This document shows positions 9,870 to 20,272 of a stretch of 64,000 nucleotides of DNA, piece by piece. A model generated the notes under the pieces. The model was not told the DNA's origin. It worked only from the letters and a program-made list of their open reading frames with translations, and searched no databases. Within the stretch, counting starts at the first letter, position 1; every line of letters starts with the position of its first letter. The DNA comes from Adineta steineri. Taxonomy: Eukaryota; Rotifera; Eurotatoria; Adinetida; Adinetidae. The DNA is taken from positions 207,019 through 271,018 of the forward strand of contig CAJNOI010000079.1 in assembly GCA_905250115.1 (NCBI GenBank), given 5' to 3'. A program made the translations under genes and the position numbers.

Positions 9870-11393
9870 TACTAAATATGATACTATGACATGCTAGTCA
9901 TGCGTCGTTGCTTTTTTTTTTTATTTTCTTATTATTTTCAATATAATGAAAAGCATGCAAATCAGTGTGGCATAAATGAAAACAAAATATCAATGGTTTT
10001 GTACACTTTTATATTTATTTCGATCTCCAGAACTATATATAATCAATTAATTAGTGTATACTATGGTCGCATATGTTTTTGATTCTTGATATAAATACAG
10101 CATGGCTCAAAAATCGATCTGCTAGAAAAAAAATTGACTTTCTCTATTACGGCTCGAGCTAATTTTTTTATCAATGAAAGAGACATGCTTAGACAAAGCC
10201 TTTTTTAAGTATATTGTTGTTCTCCTAATCTGTGAAATTTATTCATTAAGATCAGTAGTAACAAATAAGAAAAGATTTCTCTAGGTATGTCTTTATGAGT
10301 ACAAACCTGGAAAATACCTCTCTCATTGCCAAAGCAAAAATTAGCTTGTTTGCTCGAGCCGTAATAGAGGAATTCAATTGTTTTTTTGATAAAACGGCTT
10401 TACATAATTACCATTGTTCATTAGAATTACTTCTGCATTAAATCCTATTTTTAGCAACTATTTTAATTATCAATATGTATATTTACATATGAACTCATTG
10501 GAATATATTCATTCAAGTAGAAAATTTATTTATAGATTTAATATAGATAAATCCAAAATTTTATCTGTCATCGTTGTCAAATATGAAAAGACTTCTTCCT
10601 ACGCAAAAGTTATTTATATGTGACAACTGAATTTGAAGTATTATTTTGTTCATTCTTTCTAAATGGAAAAAGGAAACTAACTTTTATTTTTTTTGTAAAT
10701 AATTCATTGATTGAATAAATGCTTCTCTCTCCGAAAAGTATATGTCAATAGAATGATTGCGAATCAAGTGTTTCTTTCTTCTATTGATTCTGTTAAAAGC
10801 AAAACTACTTCTTTTATTAACCTTTATGCTTTCAAACTACATTGAGTACATAATAAATGTTCAATAAGTCATCGTCTGCATATTTAATTAACAATAGGAA
10901 GAAAAATTTTAATCTAATAATCGAAGATTAAACGAGAAAATATGTTTTTCGGAATAATAGTTCTAATGATTGAAAACTAGATATATATTTTTTCCATTAA
11001 AATGAAAAATAATTGAAAATAATGTTATATGGTTTTAACATGAATGAAAGCTAATCTCTGATTGATCTTTGAATATTAGATTAGATTGTCAAAGACAAAG
11101 AGAAGAAGAAAAATCTTTTTTTCCTGTATTGAAACAGAAGAACGGATGTTGATTGAAGGCATATGCCCTTTTTTGTTCAGTAGTGATTGACATCCGACTA
11201 AGTAGAAGAAAACTTATTTTCTCGAACATTACCAGTAGGATTTCTCGCGTCATTTGACTTTGAAATGAATGAATGAATGTCATACATTTCTTTTTTTGTT
11301 CATAATCGGAACATACATTCTTAACAAACAAAATCAGAGAGGGAGAGGGAGAGAGAGACACAAAAAAAGAAGAAAAATAACTTAGAGATTTAG
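9870..11393. other. Intergenic stretch with a MITE-like element and a box-bearing repeat
   Basis: No gene is supported. It contains the inverted-repeat element at 10125-10388 and the most diverged copy of the TGATTGAC-box repeat (about 11147-11209), both listed separately. The rest is AT-rich with short chance frames, and should include the promoters of the flanking genes. Confidence 0.5.
10125..10388. mobile_element. MITE-like inverted-repeat element, about 264 bp
   Basis: The left arm at 10125-10159 ends in CTATTACGGCTCGAGC. The right arm at 10352-10388 starts GCTCGAGCCGTAATAG and continues to a T-run, the reverse complement of the left arm with a few mismatches. The interior is AT-rich and non-coding. 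Target-site duplications are not clear, so the exact ends may extend somewhat. It fits a non-autonomous DNA transposon; the family is not recognised. Confidence 0.6.
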
Positions 11394-11401
11394 TATAAAA
11401 G
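11394..11401 (+). promoter_or_regulatory. TATA-like box upstream of the SnoaL-like gene
   Basis: TATAAAAG lies 89 nt upstream of the ATG at 11490, at a spacing that fits a core promoter with a short 5' leader. It is a single short motif in AT-rich DNA, so chance is possible. Confidence 0.4.
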
Positions 11402-11489
11402 GGGAAAGCATATTAGCAAACAATCATTCATTTCTTTTAGATATCTATATAAAAATAAAACACGTAAGAAATCTTTCGAATAATTAACG

Positions 11490-11884
11490 ATGTCGTTCGA
11501 TACTGTTGATAAAATTAATCGAGAATTTGAACAAGCTTATAACAATGGTCAAGTCAAAGATGCAGTTAATACCTATGCTAATGATGCTCGACTTTTTGCT
11601 ACAGATAAACAAATTTATGAAGGTACAAGTCAAATTGAAAAATATTATACAAGTGCACGAGCAGCTGGAAATGCTAAAGTTGAGTTACATACTGGACAAG
11701 TTATTCAATGTGGTTCGGATTATCTTGTTGAAATAAGGTTTGTTATTTGTCTATTTTTTTTTATACAAAATATATATTTTCTATTTATAGTCAATACAAA
11801 ATTAATACTGATGGTGGAAATTATGTTGTTGTCTGGAAAAAAGATGGTGGAAATTGGAAAAAAATTGTTGACATTTTCAATTAG
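11490..11884 (+). CDS. SnoaL/DUF4440-like small cone-fold protein
   Basis: Two exons, 11490-11737 and 11791-11884, with a 53-nt GT-AG intron in phase 2, give 113 aa. The protein opens with a long helix (VDKINREFEQAYNNGQ), then NTYANDARLF and the strand pairs expected of the NTF2/SnoaL fold, and ends with GGNYVVVWKKDGGNWKKIV, the usual last two strands of DUF4440 proteins. This length is normal for the family. Members include ketosteroid-isomerase-like enzymes and CaMKII association-type domains, so the reaction cannot be deduced. There is no signal peptide, so it is probably cytosolic. It is preceded by a TATA-like box and a PBX-type box block. Confidence 0.85.
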
Positions 11885-12533
11885 ACCAAAAACAAAATAT
11901 TTCAACGATCCATAGATGAACTCTTTTTTTTTTTATCCTTTCTCTCCCTTTAGAAATATATTCATATTTATTTATTAGTTTCTCTAAATAAAATCTAATC
12001 ATGCTATTAAGTAGTTAATAGATTGAATTGTTTGTCTATTATTTATATACAATTATGAAATAATAATACATATAAATTATTTTTCATGCGCGATCTTCAG
12101 GGTGTAGGTGTGGGTGTGGTCGAAGATGATGGATAAAAGAGAGAGGGCCATCTGTATTCACACTCTTAGGATCATTATAAACATTAAGACATTTATCCGA
12201 TTGTGATAAAAACGACAATAAATATTAGTAATCGAATATGATTTCATATTCTATATTATGATTAGTGGCAGAAACTATCTAGCGAAAACGATTGGTAAAA
12301 CTGCGAGTAGTCGTTTCAGATATTCTTGCAAGATTCTGATGTCGTTAGATTTATATTTTGATCAATAAATCGTTATGCAACTCAGTAATATTCATTAGAA
12401 TATCTATGTACGTTTTTATTCCAATACGATAAATTAGTATTATTTTGAATTAATGAAATTGAGCCATGCTTTGAATATAATTAATAAAATCTTGTCTTGT
12501 TTTTCGATATCAATATGAATTAAATGACTTAAC
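11885..12533. repeat. Intergenic with a small telomere-like repeat copy at 12089-12180
   Basis: At 12093-12120 the sequence GATCTTCAGGGTGTAGGTGT continues into GGGTGTGG, the same start seen in the other telomere-like copies, followed by a short C-rich part near 12150-12165. Nothing else is recognised in this stretch. Confidence 0.5.
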
Positions 12534-12761
12534 CTATTTCGATGTTATAAACGAATTCTGATCACTTGAAGTTGATATCACCGTTGAAATTATCTGATAA
12601 TTTCGACCAAGACAAGCTTTATAGCGAATATCAACAACATTACTCCATAAATACCATACACGAGCGACTGTTCCTAGTATACGATTACAACCAGATACAA
12701 ATGTTTTTACAATAACGAAATCTTCTATGCAATTGATTCTTAGTTCGGATATATTGGACAG
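12534..12761 (-). CDS. Possible terminal exon of an unrecognised gene
   Basis: On the minus strand an acceptor-like TTTTAG is followed by 75 sense codons and a TAG stop, with balanced codon use (Arg as CGT/CGC/CGA, two Trp, three Cys) that looks coding rather than random. It contains INCIEDFVIVKTFVSGCNRI and VARVWYLWSNVVDIRYKACL. There is no ATG in frame, and no upstream exon could be found between 12762 and 15000. It may be a real last exon with a distant partner, or a gene relic. Family unknown. Confidence 0.35.
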   Translation of the reverse strand: MSNISELRINCIEDFVIVKTFVSGCNRILGTVARVWYLWSNVVDIRYKACLGRNYQIISTVISTSSDQNSFITSK

Positions 12762-15745
12762 CTAAAACATTGTTTTTATTATTTTATAACTTTTAAATAT
12801 CAATCCACTAATAAAATAAACAAGAATAAACGTATGAACTTTTAGTACTATTCAAATAAGTTAGAACCTCTATAATATATTTCTAATTATTAATAATTCT
12901 TGTTTTGCAAATATTCGTAATATGTATTAGAAAGCATAGAATATTTTTGATCAAATTTAGTTTATTAAATAATTGATTTCGAAAAAAAATATAAAAATCT
13001 TTATTTCTTAAGAAAATTAATCTTTTCATTAGTTTTCTAATATTTTGTTTTTTTCTCTACTTGCATAACAATGAGTGTTGATTGACGGCATATATTCTCT
13101 CATCTACGATGATTGACATCCGGCTAAAAGAAAATCGCACCATTTTCTAATATAATCGATAGGCATTTCTCTCTTGTCATTAGTTCTCAACATGAATAGA
13201 TGTCAAGATTTTTTTCTTAATGTACATACACAAACATTACTCGATCATAAATTTTTGTGCAAAAACAAAATAAAAGTCAGAGTCGTTTCTTTTTTCTTTT
13301 GATAAAATTTATTGATGTAATAATTATCTTCTAATTTAAAACAATCAAGAAAGAAAATTTTTATACGAAAAGTATGTAAAATATTGTTCAAAGTGTTATT
13401 TTATTTAAATAAATATATCATCGCTCGCCGATCTTAAAATATTCCTTTCATCATGATACTTTAGAAGGCCACTTGTTTTATTTGTATTTAATATAGAACT
13501 GATATTGCAAAAAATATTAGACATGGATTCAAACAAATAATTTTATTCACACAAAAAGTGGAATTCCGATATATTATTAGCAATGATTAATATTTAAGAA
13601 ACATTTCGTCATCTTCTGTTTCCCTAGCGTCACCTTTGTCCATGTGAAGTATATATAGGGCTGATTTCTTTATAATAAATCATCTCTCGTCTTTACCATA
13701 GTAAGCAAACTTTTAATGATTCAGTTAAAGTCTATTTATTTTCCATACCGATAATAAATGACGTCAGGATTATAAAATTTGAGACATACGATGGAAAATA
13801 GCTTATGAAAGATTTAATTGTCTATTTCTTTCATTTAAGTACGATTAAACACGCAAATACCATAGGAATACTTGTCAAGTGATATTATAGTAAATCATCG
13901 TTCTAGTCAATCATCGTTTCCTTTTATAAGTACTTGTTCACTTTCATTACTGTATAGTTTTGAAGAACACATGCTATCAAATATAAATAGGTTAGTCAAA
14001 GATGAGATTTGATTGATGGGTGTTATTTAAAGTAAATTGATTAAACTTAGAGGTTGGTTCTCAACATTGGAGTTCAAAATGAAGAATCAATATACAGAAA
14101 GTTTAATCTATGCAACGAAATTCTTTATTCTTGAAATTAAAGATACTATACATTTCATTATCTAAATAAAAAGCTATTATCTATACTATCTTTAATCCTG
14201 AGAACAAAATATTCGAAAATATGAATATTTTCTTTCCATAAATAAAAGTAAGTGTTTAAAGTAGATAATGCAAGTCATTTTTTTGTCAAGGAAAACGAGA
14301 AGAAAGAAAAGAAAAAAATGATGAATATTTATTTCCTTTTTCTTCATACGTTGACATGGTAATAATCAAAAAGAAAATTTATTAGAGAATATCTCTCCGA
14401 TGAATGAACATTGTATTTATGCGCATTTATTGATTCGGCAAAAAATAAGAAAGTAGAAAAATATTGCCTAGATCTATGCAATAGAATACTTTTAGTAAAA
14501 CTTTGTACATTCCACAAATGTATGTAGATCGACTTTTGCGAATAAATAATTTTTCTATTTATATAGTTCATGTGTTAACTGCCTTTCGGAACAAAATAAG
14601 GCACGACTAGATTATTATGATTGAAATCTATCAACCTGCATTTGCATAGAAGATTTCGAATCTAATTCAATCATTTTTCAATATAAACTATACTAATCTT
14701 ATTACTCTCCGTTGAAATACTTAAAAAATGATAACTAAATTTGCTTGTGACTATAAAAGAGCTGCACGACCAAATAGATTATAAAAATCTTGTATCCTTC
14801 AGACCTCCACATATCTCAATTTATTTATCTTCTTGATAAGAAACCTTCTGATGACAGAAAGTCGTGACTCTATTAAGAAAAATTGAAATTAATAGACTAT
14901 GTCATTGTATATTCTCATCATCATAAATAGAAACTAAAAGCCAACAATCAAATTATGATTCTAAAATTTCTGTCATGTATTATTTTCGTAGAAAATCACA
15001 TAAGAATGTCGTTATCTAATTTCTAACGAACAAATTGTATCGTAGAATATAATAAAGTGAATTAGATCAAAATCTACATAGTATTCGAATAACGACTTAT
15101 ATTATATTTAATCATTATTGAACATTAATATCTGTCAATATTAATTTCAATAATTAAAAAGACCAGTCATGTCTCGAGAAAAAGAAAGAAAAATAACTAA
15201 GCTCATTTGTCTTTTATTCTATTTATAAAAACAGAATATATTAAATACAAGTCATATTGTTTTGTCATGAAAACTAATCTTTTCATTAATTTTCGAATAT
15301 TTAATTTGATAAAATGTATACTATTCTCGTTTTTTTTCTACTAGAATAACAATGAATGTTGATTGACGGCATATATTCTCTTATCTATGATGATTGACAT
15401 CCGGCTAAAAGAAAAAAATCTTACTGTTCTTTAATATATAATAGATAGCCATTTCTCTCTTGTCATTAGTTCGCAAAATGAATAGATGTCAAGATTTTTG
15501 TCCTTTCCTAATGCACATATACATTATTCAATCATAAATTTTTGTGCAAAAACAAAATATAAAAGTCATAAACCTTTTTTTTTTTGCGATAAAATTTATT
15601 GATGAAATAATTCAATATAATTGTCTTCTGTTTTAAAATGACAAAAAAGAAAAGAAAGAAAAGAAAAGAAAAGAAAAAAAAAGAAAAAAAAAGAAAAAAA
15701 AAAGTTCTATTCTACAGATATATAAATCACTGTTCAAAGTTTTTT
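12762..15745. repeat. Gene-free stretch with two copies of a 400-480 bp direct repeat
   Basis: Blocks at about 13013-13410 and 15270-15740 are clearly related over their length: both start with AATCTTTTCATTA, share the paired TGATTGAC boxes, then TTTCTCTCTTGTCATTAGTTC, ATGAATAGATGTCAAGATTT, CATAAATTTTTGTGCAAAAA and a closing CTGTTCAAAGT/TTGTTCAAAGT. Copy 2 runs into the 3' end of the adenylate cyclase gene. Between them (13411-15269) nothing is recognised. A GA/A-rich simple repeat occupies about 15646-15703. Confidence 0.7.
13079..13119 (+). promoter_or_regulatory. Paired TGATTGAC boxes (PBX/PREP-type), copy in repeat block 1
   Basis: TGATTGACGG at 13079-13088 and TGATTGACAT at 13110-13119 lie 31 nt apart in the same orientation. 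The same pair occurs at 15360-15369 and 15391-15400, and a weaker pair (TGATTGAAGG and TGATTGACAT) at 11150-11159 and 11184-11193. The decamer TGATTGACAG is the known PBX-PREP/MEIS composite site (knowledge). Function here is inference. Confidence 0.45.
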
Positions 15746-18700
15746 TTAATGTTTAAGAAAATATGTTGTCATCCGACTTTTTCCTTTAACTTCAATTTCT
15801 CCTCGTAATTCAAAATTATATTTGTCTTTTAAAGCTACTGCTACTTCCTCAGGAACTTGAATTTTTCCTTTTTCACCAGTTGAATCCATTCGTGAAGCAA
15901 CATTAACTGTATCACCCCATATATCATAAAATAATTTTGTTGTACCAATAACACCAGCTGTTACTGGTCCAAAATTAAAACCAATACGAAGTTCAAATGC
16001 AAAATTTAAAAGTGCTTCATTAAATCGTTTCGTTGTGGCTTGAAATGCTAATGCAAATTCCATTAGAGAATAAACAGATTCTAAAATAGTTTATTTAAAA
16101 TAATAAATATTCTTTCAGGCAAATTGAAAGTGTATTATTTTACCTAATGGATTTTGATCATTGACATCTGTTTGCAAACCTGATGCAGCCATAAATGTTG
16201 CTCCAATAGTTTTAATTTTTTCAATTTTTGAAAATCTTGGATCAAGAAATAATTCTTCGATATCTCCATAGAATTCATTTAAAATTCTTGCATAAAATTT
16301 TCCACCTTCATATTGTTCTTCATACATAACATGAAAATTAACTAATGTTGCAAAAAGAACACCAACACATGGATGATTACGAGAATATGAACCACCATGT
16401 TGACGTAATGGTTCAATAACATGTTCTGGTAAAATATTTCTTAAAAGCCAATCAGCACGTTCTCGTTCTTTTTCAATTTCTACTCGTTGTTCTGATGATT
16501 TATGAACAACATGAAATTGAAAACGACGTGCAACTTCTAATTGACGAGCTATACCATATAAAACTATTAATGATATTAATATACAAACACTTATATCCAC
16601 AATGATTTGTGCTAAAAATAAAAATTCTTATTTATCTTTTTATTTTGAAAAAATCAGAAACAAACTTGATAAATCTTGTGTACATATCATCAACGGAAGA
16701 TAAATTAAAATTGCTAAAACGGCAATAAGTAATTTGATCAAATGAGATACAGATGCACCTAAAGTAAGATAAGTTGAAATAAAAAGAAAAAAAGCTGGTG
16801 TAGTTAAAAGTATTGAATCAGGTATTTGAATTAAAATAATAATTAATGGTGATACAAGATAAAATGAACCAATTAAATGTCTTATTATCCACCAACGTAA
16901 TAATTTACGAGCAAAAAATATTATAACTAATGTTAAAATTAATTTTACTGCAAGTAATACTGCCAAAATAATTGATGTTAAGATAATTTTACGTTTAAAA
17001 AAATAGAAATAAATAAGTAATAAAGATACAATTGATAATATAACTTCAACAATTAATAATGAATGTGGACCAACATGAGCAGAAAAACTTTCTTCTAAAC
17101 GTTTTTCTTTATATGATAATGTTAAGATATTAAATGATACTGCTAATTCTTTTTCTTCATTTTCAAATGTTTGTTCATTTATAGTTTCAATATTTTCAAT
17201 AACTCCTGCTAAATCTTTTGGCATTTCTTCTTCACATATTGTTGCACGTCGTGCTTGTACGACTTCTTCTAATAATGGACTTGTTACTACCTTTAATTTA
17301 AATATATATGTAATTGTTTTTTTTTTCAAATAATCTTACTGCTGAATCGGATGTATCCGGTATATTATTTGGATCATTTAAAGGTACAGAAAGTGGTACA
17401 CCTGCAGCAACAGCAACAGCTGTAGCAGTTGCTAATGTCATATGTGGTGGTTTTTGTGTTATTCGATGACTTAATTGTCTTTTTCCAATAAAATATGTTT
17501 TTATTGAAGCTGAATTTAAGAAAAAAAATTTTATATTTACAAAAATAAATTTTTATATTGATACTAACCATGGCCTGGTAATTTATATAGTTCACCTTCT
17601 TCAAATTGAAATTCATCTTTTTTTAATAATGCATGAGTTGCTTCAGTTATATGAACATAACCTAAATAAAATCAACAAAAATATTTTAGACATTATAAAT
17701 TTAATTCCAAAATAAAAAAAAATGAAACTAGCTCAGCAAGCAATAAGCTTATTCTAAATTAAAGCTAGTATAAAAAAACCACCTTTAATAAATAAATAGA
17801 TAAAAATATCTTTTTCTTTTTTTTTTTGATATTTATTAATATAATTTACCCGGTTTTCCACTTGATTCCATTTTATTAGCTAACGTAACATCATTTGAGA
17901 AAATATCGAATTTAAATTTTTTTGTTCCAACAATTCCACAATTAACTGAACCTGAATGAACACCAACTCTCATATCAACTTGTTCATTATTATCTTCATC
18001 AAATTCTTCAATGGCATTTATCATTGCTAAACCCATTAAAACACATGATTTACCATGATCTTCTCGTGGTTCTGGACAACCACTAACACAATAATAACAA
18101 TCACCTAATGTTGCTATTTTTTCGCACGACATTTGAACGCATAAATCATCAAATCGTCCATATAAATCAGATAATAATACAACTAATTGTGCGGCAGTTT
18201 TATTTGATGACATATGTGTAAAACCAACAATATCAGCAAATAATATTGAAACATTTTCCATTCTTTCAATATGTAATGGACGAAAAGTAGCCATTTTTTT
18301 CTCATCTTCACCTTGATGTGCTACGTTAATATTTTGTACACGTTCACGAAATACATCAAAATCTTCCATTATAACTCTCGCATATTTATGTGGCATGAGT
18401 GAATCAATCATTTTTGATATTAATGTATGTTCGCTTAATAATGAACCACGAACATTTGCATCTATTTTGAAATTAAAAGAAAATCTTCTTTTGTTTTTTA
18501 CTAATTAGAAAATAAACTTACTTTTACATAATTGATTGTATGCCGAACGCATTGTTATATCCAAAAGACGATTCGAATAAATTCCAATAATATTTGATAT
18601 TAATAATAATATTAAACGCATTTTTGAATTTAATGTTAAAAATGTTATAATTATTGTTATTAAAATTGATAATAATATTGATAAAAGTAATGAAAAATTT

Positions 18701-19137
18701 GCTAATGTATATATTAATATAATTAACAAATATATATGGCATTCTAATGGATATAAACAACTTAAAATAGCTAATGGACAAATACATATTAATGATATAA
18801 TATTAGATAAAATATGAATTCGTAGACGATTTATTATAATTAATGATAAAATATTTAAACAAATACTAATAGCTAATAATGATAAATGAAAAATTTTCGA
18901 TTGTTTTGGTGATGAATCAAATAAGAATATTTCAAGTGAATTAATTAATGCATGACTAATTAATATGGTGACCAGTAAACGGTGACTTGATGGATAAATT
19001 CTTTTTAAATAACTTAATATATATTTTTTTTCTACGTTAGATGAATCAAATTGTGGATAAAATAAATTTTTTAAAGACCATTTTTCACGGGGAACAACAT
19101 TTGTCGACAGCCGACGAGTTCCCATTGCACCAACCAT
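15746..19137 (-). CDS. ADCY9: Membrane adenylate cyclase, type 9-like
   Basis: Seven exons on the minus strand (19137-18522, 18461-17850, 17661-17569, 17509-17340, 17290-16666, 16611-16144, 16080-15746) with all phases closing give 972 aa. Exon 1 encodes the first six-helix membrane block and exon 5 the second. The C1 domain in exon 2 carries both metal-site motifs, FADIVGFTHMS and LGDCYYCVSGCPEPREDHGK. C2 in exons 6-7 carries NFHVMYEEQYEGGKFYARIL, KIKTIGATFMAASGL and FGPVTAGVIGTTKLFYDIWG. Wording in C1 and C2 follows ADCY9 more closely than other vertebrate types. It converts ATP to cAMP at the plasma membrane, normally under G-protein control. It ends directly after C2 (TTYFLKH), so the long C-terminal tail of vertebrate ADCY9 is absent. 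Confidence 0.95.
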
Positions 19138-19418
19138 TGACTAGAACGACAAACTCTATACCATCTATAATAAGTCATAAACACATACGACAGAATAGAA
19201 AGAAAAAGCAAATGAATGGTATCTTTATGGCAGAGAGGAAAGGAAAAAAAAAAAGAAAGAAGTAAATTGGTTTTGTAATAAGATTTGATGTCTATCCCTA
19301 AGACACCTGCAGCGGAGTTGGACTTTTTCTTTTCAATTTTTTCTCATTAATGAAAATGAAAAATGAATGTTGTCATGGAAAGTAAACAAAACAAAACAAA
19401 AAGGACATTCTTTTTCAT

Positions 19419-20072
19419 TTATTTAAAATGAATCCTTTGAAGAGTATAGAGATTGTCTGAAGATTTTTTGTTTGTTGTTGTTGTTGCTGTTGTTGCTGAT
19501 AATGTTGTTTTTTTAATTGTATTAAGACCTTGAAGTAAATCAAATGTAGTTAAACGATCTTGAACAAATTGTTCTATTAATGGAATTTTATTCCATTTAG
19601 CAAGAACAAATGATGAAAAATGTGCATCAATTAATGCACAGAGCCAATCTATAATTGTTGATATTGGTTGTTGAAAATGAATTAACAATGAAACAAGTTG
19701 TTCACCAAGTTCAACAGATATAGATGAATTTAAATATAATTTCATAACATGTGTTAATGACCAATAATCATAAGGTTTTGTTAATATTAATGATAAATAA
19801 TCAAATGTTATATTTAATGTTTGAATTAATTGTTTTTCACTAATATCTTCAACTGTTTGAAGATAATTTTCAATTAAATTTATTTGTTTTTTCTTATAAA
19901 TTATTTCAAAAAATTCATCTAAATTAATTCCACTTAAATATTTACCACATTGACTAAGTATTTTTTCTTGATCAATATTTTCATTTGTATTCAATAAATA
20001 TATTAAACGACCTATAGAATTATTATCTGGACGATTAACAATTGTTGAACAAAGATTCTCTACATCGGACAT
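19419..20072 (-). CDS. NOL11 C-terminal-domain-like protein
   Basis: A single-exon frame of 217 aa, almost wholly helical. The segment TIIDWLCALIDAHFSSFVL, followed by a helix ending in the basic/aromatic region, resembles the C-terminal domain of nucleolar protein 11, a small-subunit processome factor for early 18S rRNA maturation. The N-terminal beta-propeller of NOL11 is missing, so this is either a stand-alone relative or a very divergent partner. A short Thr/Ala-rich stretch lies near residue 195. The start ATG is 201 nt from the HAT1 ATG in head-to-head orientation, so the two probably share a promoter. Assignment rests on a short similarity recalled from memory and should be held loosely. 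Confidence 0.5.
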   Translation of the reverse strand: MSDVENLCSTIVNRPDNNSIGRLIYLLNTNENIDQEKILSQCGKYLSGINLDEFFEIIYKKKQINLIENYLQTVEDISEKQLIQTLNITFDYLSLILTKPYDYWSLTHVMKLYLNSSISVELGEQLVSLLIHFQQPISTIIDWLCALIDAHFSSFVLAKWNKIPLIEQFVQDRLTTFDLLQGLNTIKKTTLSATTATTTTNKKSSDNLYTLQRIHFK

Positions 20073-20272
20073 GTTTATTTATTTTTTATTGAAAATAAGA
20101 TTAACTGAATATTAATGAACAAATAAGAATATATCGGGTAGAAAAAAAAATAACACCAATCGTATGCATCTGATATAATGCATTAATGTGTTAAGATTCT
20201 TTTTTATGTAATATACACTTCATTTTGTCTTTTTTTTCGTTCTTTATCTTTTTCATTCAGAAAAATAATAGA
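20073..20272. promoter_or_regulatory. Probable bidirectional promoter between the NOL11-like gene and HAT1
   Basis: Only 200 nt separate two divergent start codons. The stretch is AT-rich with T-runs and no obvious TATA box on the HAT1 side. A shared promoter is inferred from spacing alone. Confidence 0.5.

Noticed and set aside
17374-17616. 80-aa minus-strand frame with a Cys-rich end
   Set aside because: It is an off-frame reading across ADCY9 exons 3 and 4; the true frame there joins in phase with the C1 domain.
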